This document shows positions 41,501-49,304 of a stretch of DNA of 64,000 nt, one piece after another. The translations under genes and the position numbers were made by a program. Under the pieces are notes generated by a model. It saw only the letters and a list, made by a program, of their open reading frames with translations. It was not told the origin of the DNA and searched no databases. Source of the DNA: JBGRQA01 sp041725895. Its GTDB lineage: Bacteria > Bacteroidota > Bacteroidia > Bacteroidales > Marinifilaceae. The stretch lies in the NCBI GenBank assembly GCA_041725895.1, contig JBGRQA010000006.1:62001-126000 (forward strand), read 5' to 3'. Numbering within the stretch: the first letter of the stretch is position 1; the number at the start of each line of letters is the position of its first letter.

Positions 41501-42026
41501 GCATAATCTCCAGGTAGTAATCTTCCCCAAACAAATTCTTGTACCATTGAATAGTATCTTCAGCTCCAGAAATATCCCCGGCCATAATTTTCTGAGGCAC
41601 CTCTCCCCCCAAACAGGCAGAAGAAATAATCAAACCTTCGTGGTACAATTCCAAAAGCTCTCTGTCGATACGCGGCTTATAGTAATACCCTTCGGTGTAA
41701 CCTATAGAGGCCAGTTTCATCAGGTTATGGTAACCCGTATGATTCTTGGCAAGAATAATCAGGTGATACCCCGATCGATCCTCCCGACCCGATTTCTCAT
41801 GACGATTCCGGCGGGCCACATAAGCCTCAATACCCAAAATGGGCTTTACCCCATTGGCCGTAGCTACATCATGAAAATGCTTCACCCCAAACATGTTTCC
41901 ATGGTCGGTAAGAGCAATTGCCGGCATACCATCCTCTTTGGCCTTATCGATTAAGCCATTGATACTGGAGGCACCATCCAGAATTGAATATTGTGAGTGT
42001 ACGTGTAAATGCGCAAATGATGTCAT
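38502..42026 (-). CDS. dnaE: DNA polymerase III alpha subunit
   Basis: Replicative polymerase, 1,174 residues. Order: N-terminal PHP domain (FAHLHVHSQYSILDG), polymerase core with GPGRGSAAGS and the catalytic aspartates in MPDVDIDFDDDGR, a fingers segment TGVHACGVIIGRDPL, thumb with RPGPMEYIPSFVKRK, tandem HhH region (AAVKGVGEAAVQDLI) and a C-terminal OB fold (VNIAGMVTAIRRGTTRTG). Start at ATG 42026 (MTSFAHLHVH); the frame extends 13 codons upstream without family support. No PolC is needed in this phylum. Confidence 0.96.
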   Translation of the reverse strand: MTSFAHLHVHSQYSILDGASSINGLIDKAKEDGMPAIALTDHGNMFGVKHFHDVATANGVKPILGIEAYVARRNRHEKSGREDRSGYHLIILAKNHTGYHNLMKLASIGYTEGYYYKPRIDRELLELYHEGLIISSACLGGEVPQKIMAGDISGAEDTIQWYKNLFGEDYYLEIMRHPTDDPQMNANIFDNQELCNKEIIELGKKHGVKVVATNDCHFLNAEDADAHDLLICLNTGKDLDDPNRMRYTKQEYVKSTKEMYELFSDVPEAVANTVEIADKVEEFKLNMEPFMPDFPLPEGFDDEDEYLRHLTYEGAHERWGEELSEEVVERLDFELSTIKTMGFPGYFLIVWDFIKAARDMGVIVGPGRGSAAGSAVAYCVKITNIDPIKYDLLFERFLNPDRISMPDVDIDFDDDGRQQVLDWVTEKYGHDKVSHIITFGTMAAKLAIRDVARVLKLPLPDADRLAKLVPEGPKVSLKKAFAEEPELAKEKESVNPLISQTLKFAETLEGSVRQTGVHACGVIIGRDPLIDHIPVMANKDCHLLITQYDGRFVEPVGMLKMDFLGLKTLSIIKDTLANIKLSRGIDIVMDEIPLTDEKTFELFSKGETTGIFQFESPGMKKHLRALQPNRFEDLVAMNALYRPGPMEYIPSFVKRKHGQEEIAYDHPIMEHYLKDTYGITVYQEQVMLQSRALGGFTRGMSDSLRKAMGKKQIKMMDELKVKFIDGCHANPEFMEGVGNDKKVADKLIEKIWSDWEAFAKYAFNKSHSVCYAYIAYQTGYLKAHYPAEFMAAVLSRNLSDITKVTIFMDECKRMGMPVLGPDVNESYPRFTVNKEGAIRFGMAAVKGVGEAAVQDLIRERDENGHYKDVIDLVERVNLRTVNKRNLENLAMAGGFDSFNLKRSQYFQLLENETTVLETLMKYGNKVQAEKNNSQQTLFGDVEDYVVTPPKIPECAEWNKLERLNKEKGLIGIYLSAHPLDDYRLEIDSFCNATFAELSSSFQSFKDKDVNIAGMVTAIRRGTTRTGNPFAIVTLEDFTDSYEIPFFSKDYVEFANYFVEGMSVFIRGKVQSKSWSKDPTDLEFKVRSIELLSDVLEKLVNKITVEIPLMGLTEELVTEMAHYLGENQGNLQLNFVIRDDTNLKLKMFSRSCRVNLSKELIDYFRNNEEINFKIN

Positions 42027-42242
42027 CTGTAATGATCTGGAAATTTTGATTTTGGTAATTTTCAACCAACCGAAAATTACCTCCCGTAAAATTAGTATAT
42101 TTCCTTATTGAAAAAAGAAGCAGGCACAAAAATAGCTATTTTTCACCAATCACAACAACCAACTACTTTTCAGAAAATTACAAAACAAATAAGCAATTCC
42201 TGATTATTTTTAAAAATCCATTTTCAAACCAAAATAAAATTG

Positions 42243-42250
42243 TAACTTTG
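42243..42250 (+). promoter_or_regulatory. -7 promoter element of rpsP-rimM
   Basis: TAACTTTG, exact TAnnTTTG match. TTTTC at 42221-42225, about 17 bp upstream, fits the -33 element. The rpsP ATG is 46 bp downstream, preceded by an A/T-rich leader without Shine-Dalgarno. Confidence 0.65.
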
Positions 42251-42296
42251 TCCCCGCTATAAATAGTAGGTATTAATTAAATTTTAAGAAAAAGCT

Positions 42297-42842
42297 ATGC
42301 CAGCAAAAATTAGATTAGCCAGACATGGTCGTAAAAGAAGACCATTCTATCACATTGTGATAGCAGATAGCAGAGCGCCACGAGATGGTAAGTATATCGA
42401 GCGTATTGGATCATACAATCCAAATACGAATCCTGCTACCATTGATCTTGATTTTGAAAAAGCCCTTCAATGGCTTCAAAATGGCGCGCAACCTACTGAC
42501 ACCGCTAGAGCTATCTTGTCTTACGAAGGTGTAATGATGAAGAAACACCTTTTGGAAGGTGTTAAAAAAGGTGCTTTTGACGAAGCTGCTGCTGAAGCGA
42601 AGTACGAAGCTTGGAAATCAGAAAAAGATGCAAAAATCGCTGCTAAGAAAGACGGTTTGTCTAAATCAGCTGCTGATGAAGCTCAAAAACGTCTGGATGC
42701 CGAAGCTAAGATTAGTGCTGACAGAGCAGAAGCTCTTGCTAAGAAAGCTGCAGAAGCTGAAGCTGCTGCTAAAGCTGAGGAAGCTGGAGAAGAAGGCGCT
42801 GAAGAAGCTGCAAATGAAGAAGCTGACAACACTGAAGCTTAA
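42297..42842 (+). CDS. rpsP: Ribosomal protein S16 with long C-terminal tail
   Basis: 30S subunit protein. Residues 1-80 are the S16 fold (MPAKIRLARHGRKRRPFYHI, DSRAPRDGKYIERIGSYNP). About 100 more residues rich in Ala, Glu and Lys follow, likely a long charged helix (AEALAKKAAEAEAAAKAEEA). S16 of most phyla ends near residue 90; the extension is usual in Bacteroidota. Codon use is strongly biased to frequent codons, as expected for a ribosomal gene. rimM begins 11 bp after the stop. Confidence 0.96.
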   Translation: MPAKIRLARHGRKRRPFYHIVIADSRAPRDGKYIERIGSYNPNTNPATIDLDFEKALQWLQNGAQPTDTARAILSYEGVMMKKHLLEGVKKGAFDEAAAEAKYEAWKSEKDAKIAAKKDGLSKSAADEAQKRLDAEAKISADRAEALAKKAAEAEAAAKAEEAGEEGAEEAANEEADNTEA

Positions 42843-42853
42843 TTTGAATTTGC

Positions 42854-43390
42854 ATGTTTAGAAAAGAGGATTGCTATCTGGCCGGAACATTCATCAAAAC
42901 CCACGGGGTAGAAGGTGAGTTGATACTGAAAAAGAACAGTGATCTTCTTGAAAGATATAAAATGGAGTCAGTCCTAGTCGATATCGACGGAGGACTGGTT
43001 CCTTTTTTTATATCTCCTAACGGATTTCATGTGCGCAATCACAATTCCCTCCGTTTAAAATTTGATGACATCGACTCCGAAGCAAAAGCTCTTCGTTTCA
43101 TAGGCTGCCAGGTTTATGTACTGATTGAAGATGCTCCGGATGTTCTGGAAGAGGAAGAATTTGATTTGGATCTCCTGATCGGCTTCCATATTCTGGATGA
43201 GCAACACGGCGATTTGGGCCCCATTGAAGACATTCAGGATTACTCCGGGAATATCGTTTTTCAATTGACCATCAAAGAGCAAGAGGTTCTTATCCCCTTT
43301 GCCGAAGCAAACCTCCTCGAGATTGACGAGCAGAAAAAAACCATCAGTTTAAATCTACCTGATGGTCTTCTGGATATCTACTTTGAATAA
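42854..43390 (+). CDS. rimM: Ribosome maturation factor RimM
   Basis: Assists 30S assembly around S19. 178 residues with the N-terminal RimM beta-barrel (LAGTFIKTHGVEGELILK) and a C-terminal PRC barrel (FHILDEQHGDLGPIEDIQDY, ending DGLLDIYFE). In the same operon as rpsP with an 11-bp gap, a common bacterial arrangement. trmD is missing from this position. Confidence 0.95.
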   Translation: MFRKEDCYLAGTFIKTHGVEGELILKKNSDLLERYKMESVLVDIDGGLVPFFISPNGFHVRNHNSLRLKFDDIDSEAKALRFIGCQVYVLIEDAPDVLEEEEFDLDLLIGFHILDEQHGDLGPIEDIQDYSGNIVFQLTIKEQEVLIPFAEANLLEIDEQKKTISLNLPDGLLDIYFE

Positions 43391-43460
43391 TATCGTAAAT
43401 TCGATTCATTTACAAAACTACGGGTCTAAACTCTCTGGTTTGTAGTACCCATCTCATTAG

Positions 43461-43880
43461 TTACACCAATACTTCCCCCTCGAATTCCTGGATTCGGATT
43501 TTCAACACATCCGGAACAACAATACTCTCCCCTCTCTTTGGGCTGAAACCAACCATTACCTGAGTACTTTCGGTTTTTACCTGTCCGGTTATGCGATCCA
43601 CAATTTGTTGGCGCAATCCCACACTTTTTGTTCCGATACGAGTAATTTTGGTACGAACTTCAACTTTATCTTTCAACAGAATGGGCGCCAGATAGTCAAT
43701 CTCCAAGTGGGCAACAATTAGGGCAGCCTCCTGCCAATCGATGGTTTGGTTGTAAATTCCCTCAAAATAATCCATCCGGGCCAAATCAAAATAGCTTAAT
43801 TGAACTGCGTTATTCACATGTCCCATTAAATCCACATCCCCGAAACGGATCTGAATATTTTTGCTGTGTCTAAATTCCAT
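43461..43880 (-). CDS. Acyl-CoA thioesterase, 4HBT/YbgC-like hotdog
   Basis: 139 residues from ATG 43880. The 4-hydroxybenzoyl-CoA thioesterase motif IRFGDVDLMGHVNNAVQLSYFD is present with the catalytic Asp, followed by LEIDYLAPILLKDKVEVRT and a final strand SGF-type end. Hydrolyses acyl-CoA thioesters; which chain is unknown. The longer frame begins with TTG two codons up. Stand-alone gene, convergent with rimM. Confidence 0.9.
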   Translation of the reverse strand: MEFRHSKNIQIRFGDVDLMGHVNNAVQLSYFDLARMDYFEGIYNQTIDWQEAALIVAHLEIDYLAPILLKDKVEVRTKITRIGTKSVGLRQQIVDRITGQVKTESTQVMVGFSPKRGESIVVPDVLKIRIQEFEGEVLV

Positions 43881-44022
43881 GTTCAAGTATCTTTATTTAA
43901 AATCGTTCCAAAATTAAGGACTTTTACAGGATTGACAAAAAATATTGAAGCAACAGAAAATTGAATGCAGCATTTCACTTCTTTCATCGTCATTGAAAGG
44001 AACCCTTTAAAATTTTTTGAAT

Positions 44023-44760
44023 ATGAAAAATATTGCAATCCCCCTAAAATTTATTGCCTCGGCAATTTTCCTTTTAGTGTTCAATCTCTTCTCTCTACAG
44101 AGCTTTGCTCAACATCAGGAAAACAGAAAAACAGGTCAATTCGAGTCCATCAGTTTGTCCGTCCATGCGGATGTTTATCTTCGCCAGGCTAAAACGACCA
44201 GCCTAAAATTGGAAGGCCCGTCAAAACTGTTAAAAGAAGTAGAAACCATTGTGAATGGATCTACCCTTAAAATTCGTTTTAAGGATCGCTTCTTCCGCTG
44301 GAAAAGTTCCAACGAAAAGTTCAAAATCTACATCTCTTCTCCTACAATTAGAGATCTTAGAATATCCGGCTCAGGAAATATCGTAGCTGAAACTCCAATC
44401 GAAACCGATTTTGCGGAATACACCATTAGTGGCAGTGGAAACATCAAAATTGCTGATTTAAGGGCTGACGAAATCAAGTGTTCGATTTCCGGTTCAGGGG
44501 ACATCCGTCTTAAAGGAAAAGACTTAAAAGAATTGAAGGCTCGAATCAGCGGTTCCGGGGATATTGACACCCACCAATTGAAAGCACGTAAGGTTTCCAT
44601 TCAAATAGCCGGATCTGGTGACTGCAAAGTCTATGCCTCCGACGAACTGAAGGCCCGGGTAGCAGGAAGCGGCGATATCTACTACTACGGAAATCCTAAG
44701 GTAGATGCCAACGCAGCAGGTTCAGGCAAAATCAAATCAATGAATCACAAATGGGATTAA
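44023..44760 (+). CDS. GIN-domain (DUF2807) exported protein
   Basis: 245-residue exported protein with a signal peptide (MKNIAIPLKFIASAIFLLVF...). The mature part is a right-handed beta structure built of repeated SGSGNI/SGSGDI turns at roughly 20-residue steps (ISGSGNIVAET, ISGSGNIKIADL, ISGSGDIRLKG, ISGSGDIDTH, IAGSGDCKVY, VAGSGDIYYY). This is the putative auto-transporter adhesin head-like GIN domain, common in Bacteroidota and of unknown function. ATG 44023 begins the signal peptide; the frame opens with TTG two codons earlier. Confidence 0.9.
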   Translation: MKNIAIPLKFIASAIFLLVFNLFSLQSFAQHQENRKTGQFESISLSVHADVYLRQAKTTSLKLEGPSKLLKEVETIVNGSTLKIRFKDRFFRWKSSNEKFKIYISSPTIRDLRISGSGNIVAETPIETDFAEYTISGSGNIKIADLRADEIKCSISGSGDIRLKGKDLKELKARISGSGDIDTHQLKARKVSIQIAGSGDCKVYASDELKARVAGSGDIYYYGNPKVDANAAGSGKIKSMNHKWD

Positions 44761-44828
44761 GATTTTGAGTAACCAATAAGATCCCTCTGATACATGGATA
44801 GGAATTTACTCTGAACCAGAACTGGACC

Positions 44829-44872
44829 AACTCCGTATTAAGTCCGTATAAATACGGAGTTGATACGGACTT
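44829..44872. repeat. Interleaved inverted repeats
   Basis: Four 10-base words in the order AACTCCGTAT, AAGTCCGTAT, ATACGGAGTT, ATACGGACTT. Word 1 pairs perfectly with word 3 and word 2 perfectly with word 4, which is pseudoknot order. A plain nested hairpin pairs 2-3 and 1-4 with one mismatch each. Confidence 0.8.
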
Positions 44873-44950
44873 GATCTAAAGAAAGTCAAGAGTTGGCACA
44901 GATGATCCTGTAGCTTGTATTCGCCCAAAACACATTTGTTCTATCACAAA

Positions 44951-44980
44951 AAAGCTGGAATCCAACAGGAATCCAGCTTT
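44951..44980. terminator. Bidirectional terminator between convergent genes
   Basis: AAAGCTGGAATCC / GGAATCCAGCTTT with one mismatch, loop AACA, A-run on the left, TCTTTTTTTT on the right. Serves the GIN-domain gene and tsaC. Confidence 0.8.
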
Positions 44981-45011
44981 CTTTTTTTCTGAAATATTTT
45001 TCAACAAATTT

Positions 45012-45575
45012 CTATGGTCTCAAAATTTGAATCTCACCACTTAATCCAATCTTCATGATACTCGAAGCAACAGCTTTCTCCACCTCATCCTGACGATATT
45101 CCACGACAAAGTCAACTGCATTAACGATCTCCTCCGAGATTTCGGAAAAATTCCCGGGAGAGGGTTGTCCACTAACATTAGCTGAAGTAGAAACAATCGG
45201 CTTCCTGAAGCGTTGAATCAATTGCTGGGTAAAAGCCTCCTGGGTAATCCGGATTCCGATGGTCCCGTCCTCATTGATCAGGTTGGAAGCCAAATTTTTC
45301 GCTCCGGGGTAGATCAAAGTCAAAGGTTTATCGGTCACTTCAATCAGGTCCCAGGCAATTTCGGGCACCTCATCCATATAGGAATTCAGTCGATTGGGAT
45401 TCTCCATCAAAACCAACATCGATTTGGAATCCTCCCGCTTCTTGATTTCATACACACGTTTCACCGCCTCCGGGTTGGTGGCATCACATCCAATGCCCCA
45501 AATCGTATCGGTTGGATAAAGGATTACACCACCCGATTTCAGGACTTCCAACGCTTTCTTGATATCCTCGTTCAT
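45012..45575 (-). CDS. tsaC: L-threonylcarbamoyladenylate synthase (TsaC/YrdC/Sua5)
   Basis: Makes threonylcarbamoyl-AMP from Thr, bicarbonate and ATP for t6A37 in tRNA. 187 residues, only the YrdC domain: GGVILYPTDTIWGIGCDATN, KKREDSKSMLVLM, and KPIVSTSANVSGQPSPGNF. The Sua5 C-terminal extension is absent, so it is the short TsaC type. Located 31 bp from the dapD end on the same strand; co-transcription with dapD is likely. Confidence 0.93.
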   Translation of the reverse strand: MNEDIKKALEVLKSGGVILYPTDTIWGIGCDATNPEAVKRVYEIKKREDSKSMLVLMENPNRLNSYMDEVPEIAWDLIEVTDKPLTLIYPGAKNLASNLINEDGTIGIRITQEAFTQQLIQRFRKPIVSTSANVSGQPSPGNFSEISEEIVNAVDFVVEYRQDEVEKAVASSIMKIGLSGEIQILRP

Positions 45576-45606
45576 ATTTTTTGTAAATGAGTGAAATAGT
45601 AAATTA

Positions 45607-46425
45607 CTATACTGCTACATCGTATTCACGCAAAGCATCATTCAAAGATGTTTTCAGATCAGTTGAGGCTTTACGTTTCCCGATAATCAATGCACAGGGC
45701 ACCTGGTACTCCCCTGCTGGGAATTTTTTGGTTCGGGTTCCGGGAATAACTACCGATCGAGCCGGAACAAACCCGGTATATTCTACAGGTTCATCTCCCG
45801 TTACATCAATAATTTTGGTAGAACCTGTAAGTACAACATTGGCACCCAACACCACCTCTTTTTCAAGATGAACACCTTCAACAACAATGCAACGCGAACC
45901 AATAAAACAATTATCTTCCACAATAACCGGTGCTGCCTGAATAGGTTCCAGTACACCTCCAATTCCAACACCTCCACTCAGGTGCACATGTTTCCCAATC
46001 TGAGCACAAGAACCAACAGTGGCCCAGGTATCCACCATGGTACCTTCGTCCACGTAAGCTCCAATATTTACATAAGAAGGCATCATTACCACATCTTTGG
46101 CAATAAAGGCACCATATCTTGCTACAGCATGAGGTACCACACGAACGCCCAACTCTGCATAATTCTGCTTCAAGGCCATCTTATCATGGAATTCAAACGG
46201 CCCCACCTCAATGGTTTCCATTTTTCGAATGGGAAAATATAGAATTACCGCTTTCTTCACCCACTCGTTCACTTGCCAGCCATTGGCAACGGGTTCGGCG
46301 GTTCGTAACTTACCTTTGTCCAAAAGCTCTATTACTTCACAAATAGTATCCTGCACTGATTTTTCCTTCAGCAGGGAACGATCTTCCCAGGCAGCCTCAA
46401 TACTTTGCTTTAAGTTTTCGTACAT
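45607..46425 (-). CDS. dapD: Tetrahydrodipicolinate N-succinyltransferase
   Basis: Lysine/meso-diaminopimelate pathway enzyme that succinylates tetrahydrodipicolinate. 272 residues. A helical N-terminal domain (through about 95) is followed by left-handed beta-helix hexapeptide repeats (VVMMPSYVNIGAYVDEGTMV, GVGIGGVLEPIQAAPVIVED, CFIGSRCIVVEGVHLEKEVV). E. coli DapD is very similar in length. Indicates the succinylase branch of DAP synthesis. Other dap genes are not adjacent. Confidence 0.95.
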   Translation of the reverse strand: MYENLKQSIEAAWEDRSLLKEKSVQDTICEVIELLDKGKLRTAEPVANGWQVNEWVKKAVILYFPIRKMETIEVGPFEFHDKMALKQNYAELGVRVVPHAVARYGAFIAKDVVMMPSYVNIGAYVDEGTMVDTWATVGSCAQIGKHVHLSGGVGIGGVLEPIQAAPVIVEDNCFIGSRCIVVEGVHLEKEVVLGANVVLTGSTKIIDVTGDEPVEYTGFVPARSVVIPGTRTKKFPAGEYQVPCALIIGKRKASTDLKTSLNDALREYDVAV

Positions 46426-46761
46426 AACAATTAATTATTTGAATTTTAAACGGGTTGTAACTGCGAAAATAAATGATTTCCTCCACATCTCCTTATCCCG
46501 ATTAAAAAAAGAAAGGCCTAAAGTTTTGAACTCCGCATTTCTGACGAGCCTCTCAGATTGAAAACAGGTGAATTTCCACTTCCGGAATTGAAAACAATAC
46601 CCAAAATTCTATTTTCCGGGCAAAAACGGATAGCTACTGTCTTACATTTCCTATTGATTGCAAATCCACTGCCCGAAACCAGAAACAATTTACAAGGATT
46701 TCCGATAGCTTTGCTATTTTTGCAGCTGAAACAATCAATCATTCGCTCAAGCTATATTACA
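46426..46761. other. Divergent dapD-ung intergenic region
   Basis: 336 bp. An in-frame extension of the downstream gene runs to 46558 but carries no family features. A promoter-like box is at 46715-46722. Nothing else recognised. Confidence 0.55.
46715..46722 (+). promoter_or_regulatory. -7 promoter element of the uracil-DNA glycosylase gene
   Basis: TATTTTTG, exact TAnnTTTG match, 39 bp before the ATG at 46762. Confidence 0.5.
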
Positions 46762-47520
46762 ATGGAAAACTCACGCTTTCTCTCCCCTTTGAACATACAT
46801 TCCAGCTGGAATAACTTCCTGAATTCCCAAAATCTGGATTTGATTCAAAATATCGAACAACAACTTCAGAAGGAAGAGGAGGTTTCTACTCCAAAAAATG
46901 AATGGGTGTTACGATTTCTGGAAATGGACGTTAGTCAAATTCGGGTGATTATACTGGGACAGGATCCCTACCCCCAGGAAGGAGTGGCTACCGGTAGATC
47001 CTTTGAGGTAAATGGATTGAATTCATGGAAAGATAAGTTTCGCAATGTATCATTAAAAAATATGGTACGAGCCATCTATAGCGCTTACCGTGATGAAAAC
47101 CGCAAATACAGTGAAATTCTTTCGGATATCAATGAAGGAGATCGACTGCCATTGCCCACTGATTTTCAGATTCTGCCTCCCAACCACCTGTTCCGTTATT
47201 GGTGGGAGGAACAAAATGTACTTCTTCTGAATACAGCCTTTACCTGCCAAATAGGCTCCCCAAACTCCCACACCAAAATATGGGCTCCCTTTACCCGAAA
47301 TGTGCTGGAGTACATTGCCCAAACGAACCCGGATATCACCTGGTTTCTTTGGGGAAACAATGCCCAAAAGGTTGTGGAAGGAATTCACATTGTTAATAAA
47401 ATTGAAACCGCTCATCCAATGATGTGCTATCAGAGGGAAAACGACATTCTCTTTGGAAAGATCAACCCCTTTACCGCTACAAAATCACTGGTAGACTGGA
47501 CCGGATTTTCCAAATCCTAA
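46762..47520 (+). CDS. Divergent uracil-DNA glycosylase
   Basis: Base-excision repair enzyme of the UDG superfamily, 252 residues. The catalytic loop ILGQDPYPQEGVATGRSF keeps Asp of GQDPY; LLNTAFTC matches the family 1 LLN motif; the Leu loop region has AHPMMCYQ instead of HPSPLS, keeping His but not the Ser-Pro-Leu-Ser intercalation sequence. There is also a larger segment between the first and second motif (YRDENRKYSEILSDINEGDR). Start at ATG 46762; the promoter box lies between this and the longer frame. Confidence 0.8.
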   Translation: MENSRFLSPLNIHSSWNNFLNSQNLDLIQNIEQQLQKEEEVSTPKNEWVLRFLEMDVSQIRVIILGQDPYPQEGVATGRSFEVNGLNSWKDKFRNVSLKNMVRAIYSAYRDENRKYSEILSDINEGDRLPLPTDFQILPPNHLFRYWWEEQNVLLLNTAFTCQIGSPNSHTKIWAPFTRNVLEYIAQTNPDITWFLWGNNAQKVVEGIHIVNKIETAHPMMCYQRENDILFGKINPFTATKSLVDWTGFSKS

Positions 47521-47653
47521 AATCATTTTACATATTTTCACACATATTATTGAATTACTTAAATCCGGTTAAAGAGTGTTAAATACTGTAAACAGCTTAT
47601 AGTTTTAGGTTTAAAGAATTTATCTTTACTTCATAACCTAAAATTATTAACTA

Positions 47654-48496
47654 TTGAAAACTCTACGCTTTGCCACTCTTCTGCTGGGACTACTTTTCTC
47701 TTCACTAAATATTTTTGCACAAACGGATTCTGCAGATAGTACCTTCGTGCTTTCCGGAAAAATTTTGGACCCGGCCAGTAAGAAAGGGATTGCCTTTGCC
47801 CACATTGTTGTAGACGAAACCCGTTGGGGAACCATTTGCGATAGCCTGGGCTTTTTCCATCTTCGCATACATCCCAACCAACACCTTCATATTACTGCCA
47901 TTGGATTCCGGGAGCATCTCTTTCCGGTAACCATCTCCCCCAACGAAGGAGAAGCTTTCGTTGAAATACCCATGGAAAGGCAAAGCTATCTACTGGAAGA
48001 AATCAGTGTTTATACTCTTGGCACCTACGAACAATTCAAATACAATTTTGTAAACACAAAACTCCCCCCGGAAGAAGAAAACAAGGGTTGGGCTGCCTGG
48101 GAAATGAAAATGGCCCACAAAACAGCTTTGGCTCAAAAAAGAGGCGGAGCAGGTATAAGTATCGGTTTTTCTGGAAGGGGCAAAAAGGCCAAATCCAGAG
48201 CAAAAGTTGCAAAGATGCAAGCCAATGAATACAAACAGGAGATACTGAACCGCAAGTTCAACCGTTCCATGGTTGAAAACTTAACTCATGAAACCGGGAA
48301 ACGCCTGGATGCCCTGATGGTTTACATCAACGACCGGCAGATGTTTACCTATCAAACCAGTGAATACCACATTTCCCTTAAGGTGAAACAATATCACAAA
48401 GATTTTTTACAGAAATTCCCTCCGGTTCAGGATAATTATGCCCTGACCGACAGTCTGAATCGTTTCTCTGTAAAAGATACTTTGTATGCGAAGTAA
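47654..48496 (+). CDS. Carboxypeptidase-regulatory-like exported protein, first of a tandem pair
   Basis: 280 residues with signal peptide (LRFATLLLGLLFSSLNIFAQ). Residues about 30-115 form the CarboxypepD_reg-like beta sandwich (FVLSGKILDPASKKGIAFAH, DSLGFFHLRI, ITAIGF), as at the start of SusC proteins. After LEEISVYTLGTYEQFKYNF comes a helical, basic domain of unknown type (GRGKKAKSRAKVAKMQANEY). There is no beta barrel, so it is not a TonB receptor. Starts with TTG. Its stop overlaps the next gene by 11 bp. Confidence 0.78.
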   Translation: MKTLRFATLLLGLLFSSLNIFAQTDSADSTFVLSGKILDPASKKGIAFAHIVVDETRWGTICDSLGFFHLRIHPNQHLHITAIGFREHLFPVTISPNEGEAFVEIPMERQSYLLEEISVYTLGTYEQFKYNFVNTKLPPEEENKGWAAWEMKMAHKTALAQKRGGAGISIGFSGRGKKAKSRAKVAKMQANEYKQEILNRKFNRSMVENLTHETGKRLDALMVYINDRQMFTYQTSEYHISLKVKQYHKDFLQKFPPVQDNYALTDSLNRFSVKDTLYAK

Positions 48497-49304
48497 CCTG
48501 GTAATTGTCCTTTTCCTGCAATTCTTACTGTCCTCGGTTCACGGTTTTACACAGGAAACAGATAGCCTGGTGGTAGTAAGCGGCCAGGTAGTCAGTATTG
48601 CTACCAAAAAAACCATTCCTTTCGCCCACATCAAGGTGAAACGGAAAGGTTGTATTGCAGACAGCCTGGGCTATTACACACTGGAATGCAATGCAAAAGA
48701 CAGTCTCAAGGTGTCGGCTATCGGGTACGGTACCCTGGAAATCCCCCTGATCCTGCATCAGAAAAATTGGCCCTTCCTGATTATTGAACTTCAAGCAACT
48801 TCCTACCAACTGGGAGAAGTAGAAGTCTTTGCCTTTAGCAGCTACGAAGAATTCAAGAAGGATTTTATTGCCTCCAAACTCCCCGAACCGGAATTCAAAA
48901 TCAACGAAAGTATTTTTGAAGCATTAAGTCCTTACACGAAACATCCACCCAATGAAATTCCTCCCATGTACCGCACCTCTTTCCGAGAAAAACCGGGATT
49001 TTGGGATGCTATAGGAACACCTACCGATTTCCTCTACTACCACCTGAGTAGAAAAGAAAAATCGAAACGAAAGGTGGCCAACATGATTCGCAAAGAGAAA
49101 AAACAGAAGAAGATTGGTTTCAGATACAACTCCAATCTAATCGCAAGAATCACGAACCTAGAAGGTGAGAAACTGGCCGATTTTATTGCCTTTTGCAATT
49201 CAAAAATCAAGGTAGATACCAAAAGTTCAGATTACGAAATTTCCTCCCAGATCAACAAACTCTTTAAACAATATCAGGAGGAGAAAATTAAAGTAAAGGG
49301 GTAA
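48486..49304 (+). CDS. Carboxypeptidase-regulatory-like exported protein, second of a tandem pair
   Basis: 272 residues, paralogue of the preceding gene: signal peptide, beta-sandwich (VVSGQVVSIATKKTIPFAHI, ADSLGYYTLECN, VSAIGYGTLEIPL), the shared LGEVEVFAFSSYEEFKKDFI stretch, and a similar basic helical C-terminus (SRKEKSKRKVANMIRKEKKQ). Begins inside the end of the first copy (11-bp overlap), implying coupled translation and a heteromeric product. Its 3' end overlaps the convergent cls gene by 17 bp. Confidence 0.78.
   Translation: MRSNLVIVLFLQFLLSSVHGFTQETDSLVVVSGQVVSIATKKTIPFAHIKVKRKGCIADSLGYYTLECNAKDSLKVSAIGYGTLEIPLILHQKNWPFLIIELQATSYQLGEVEVFAFSSYEEFKKDFIASKLPEPEFKINESIFEALSPYTKHPPNEIPPMYRTSFREKPGFWDAIGTPTDFLYYHLSRKEKSKRKVANMIRKEKKQKKIGFRYNSNLIARITNLEGEKLADFIAFCNSKIKVDTKSSDYEISSQINKLFKQYQEEKIKVKG

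Noticed and set aside
41079..41954. Long plus-strand ORF opposite dnaE (291 codons)
   Set aside because: Antisense to the strongly conserved PHP and polymerase domains.
46558..46761. N-terminal extension of the uracil-DNA glycosylase
   Set aside because: Contains the promoter-like box and no sequence matching the family; ATG 46762 gives a normal length.
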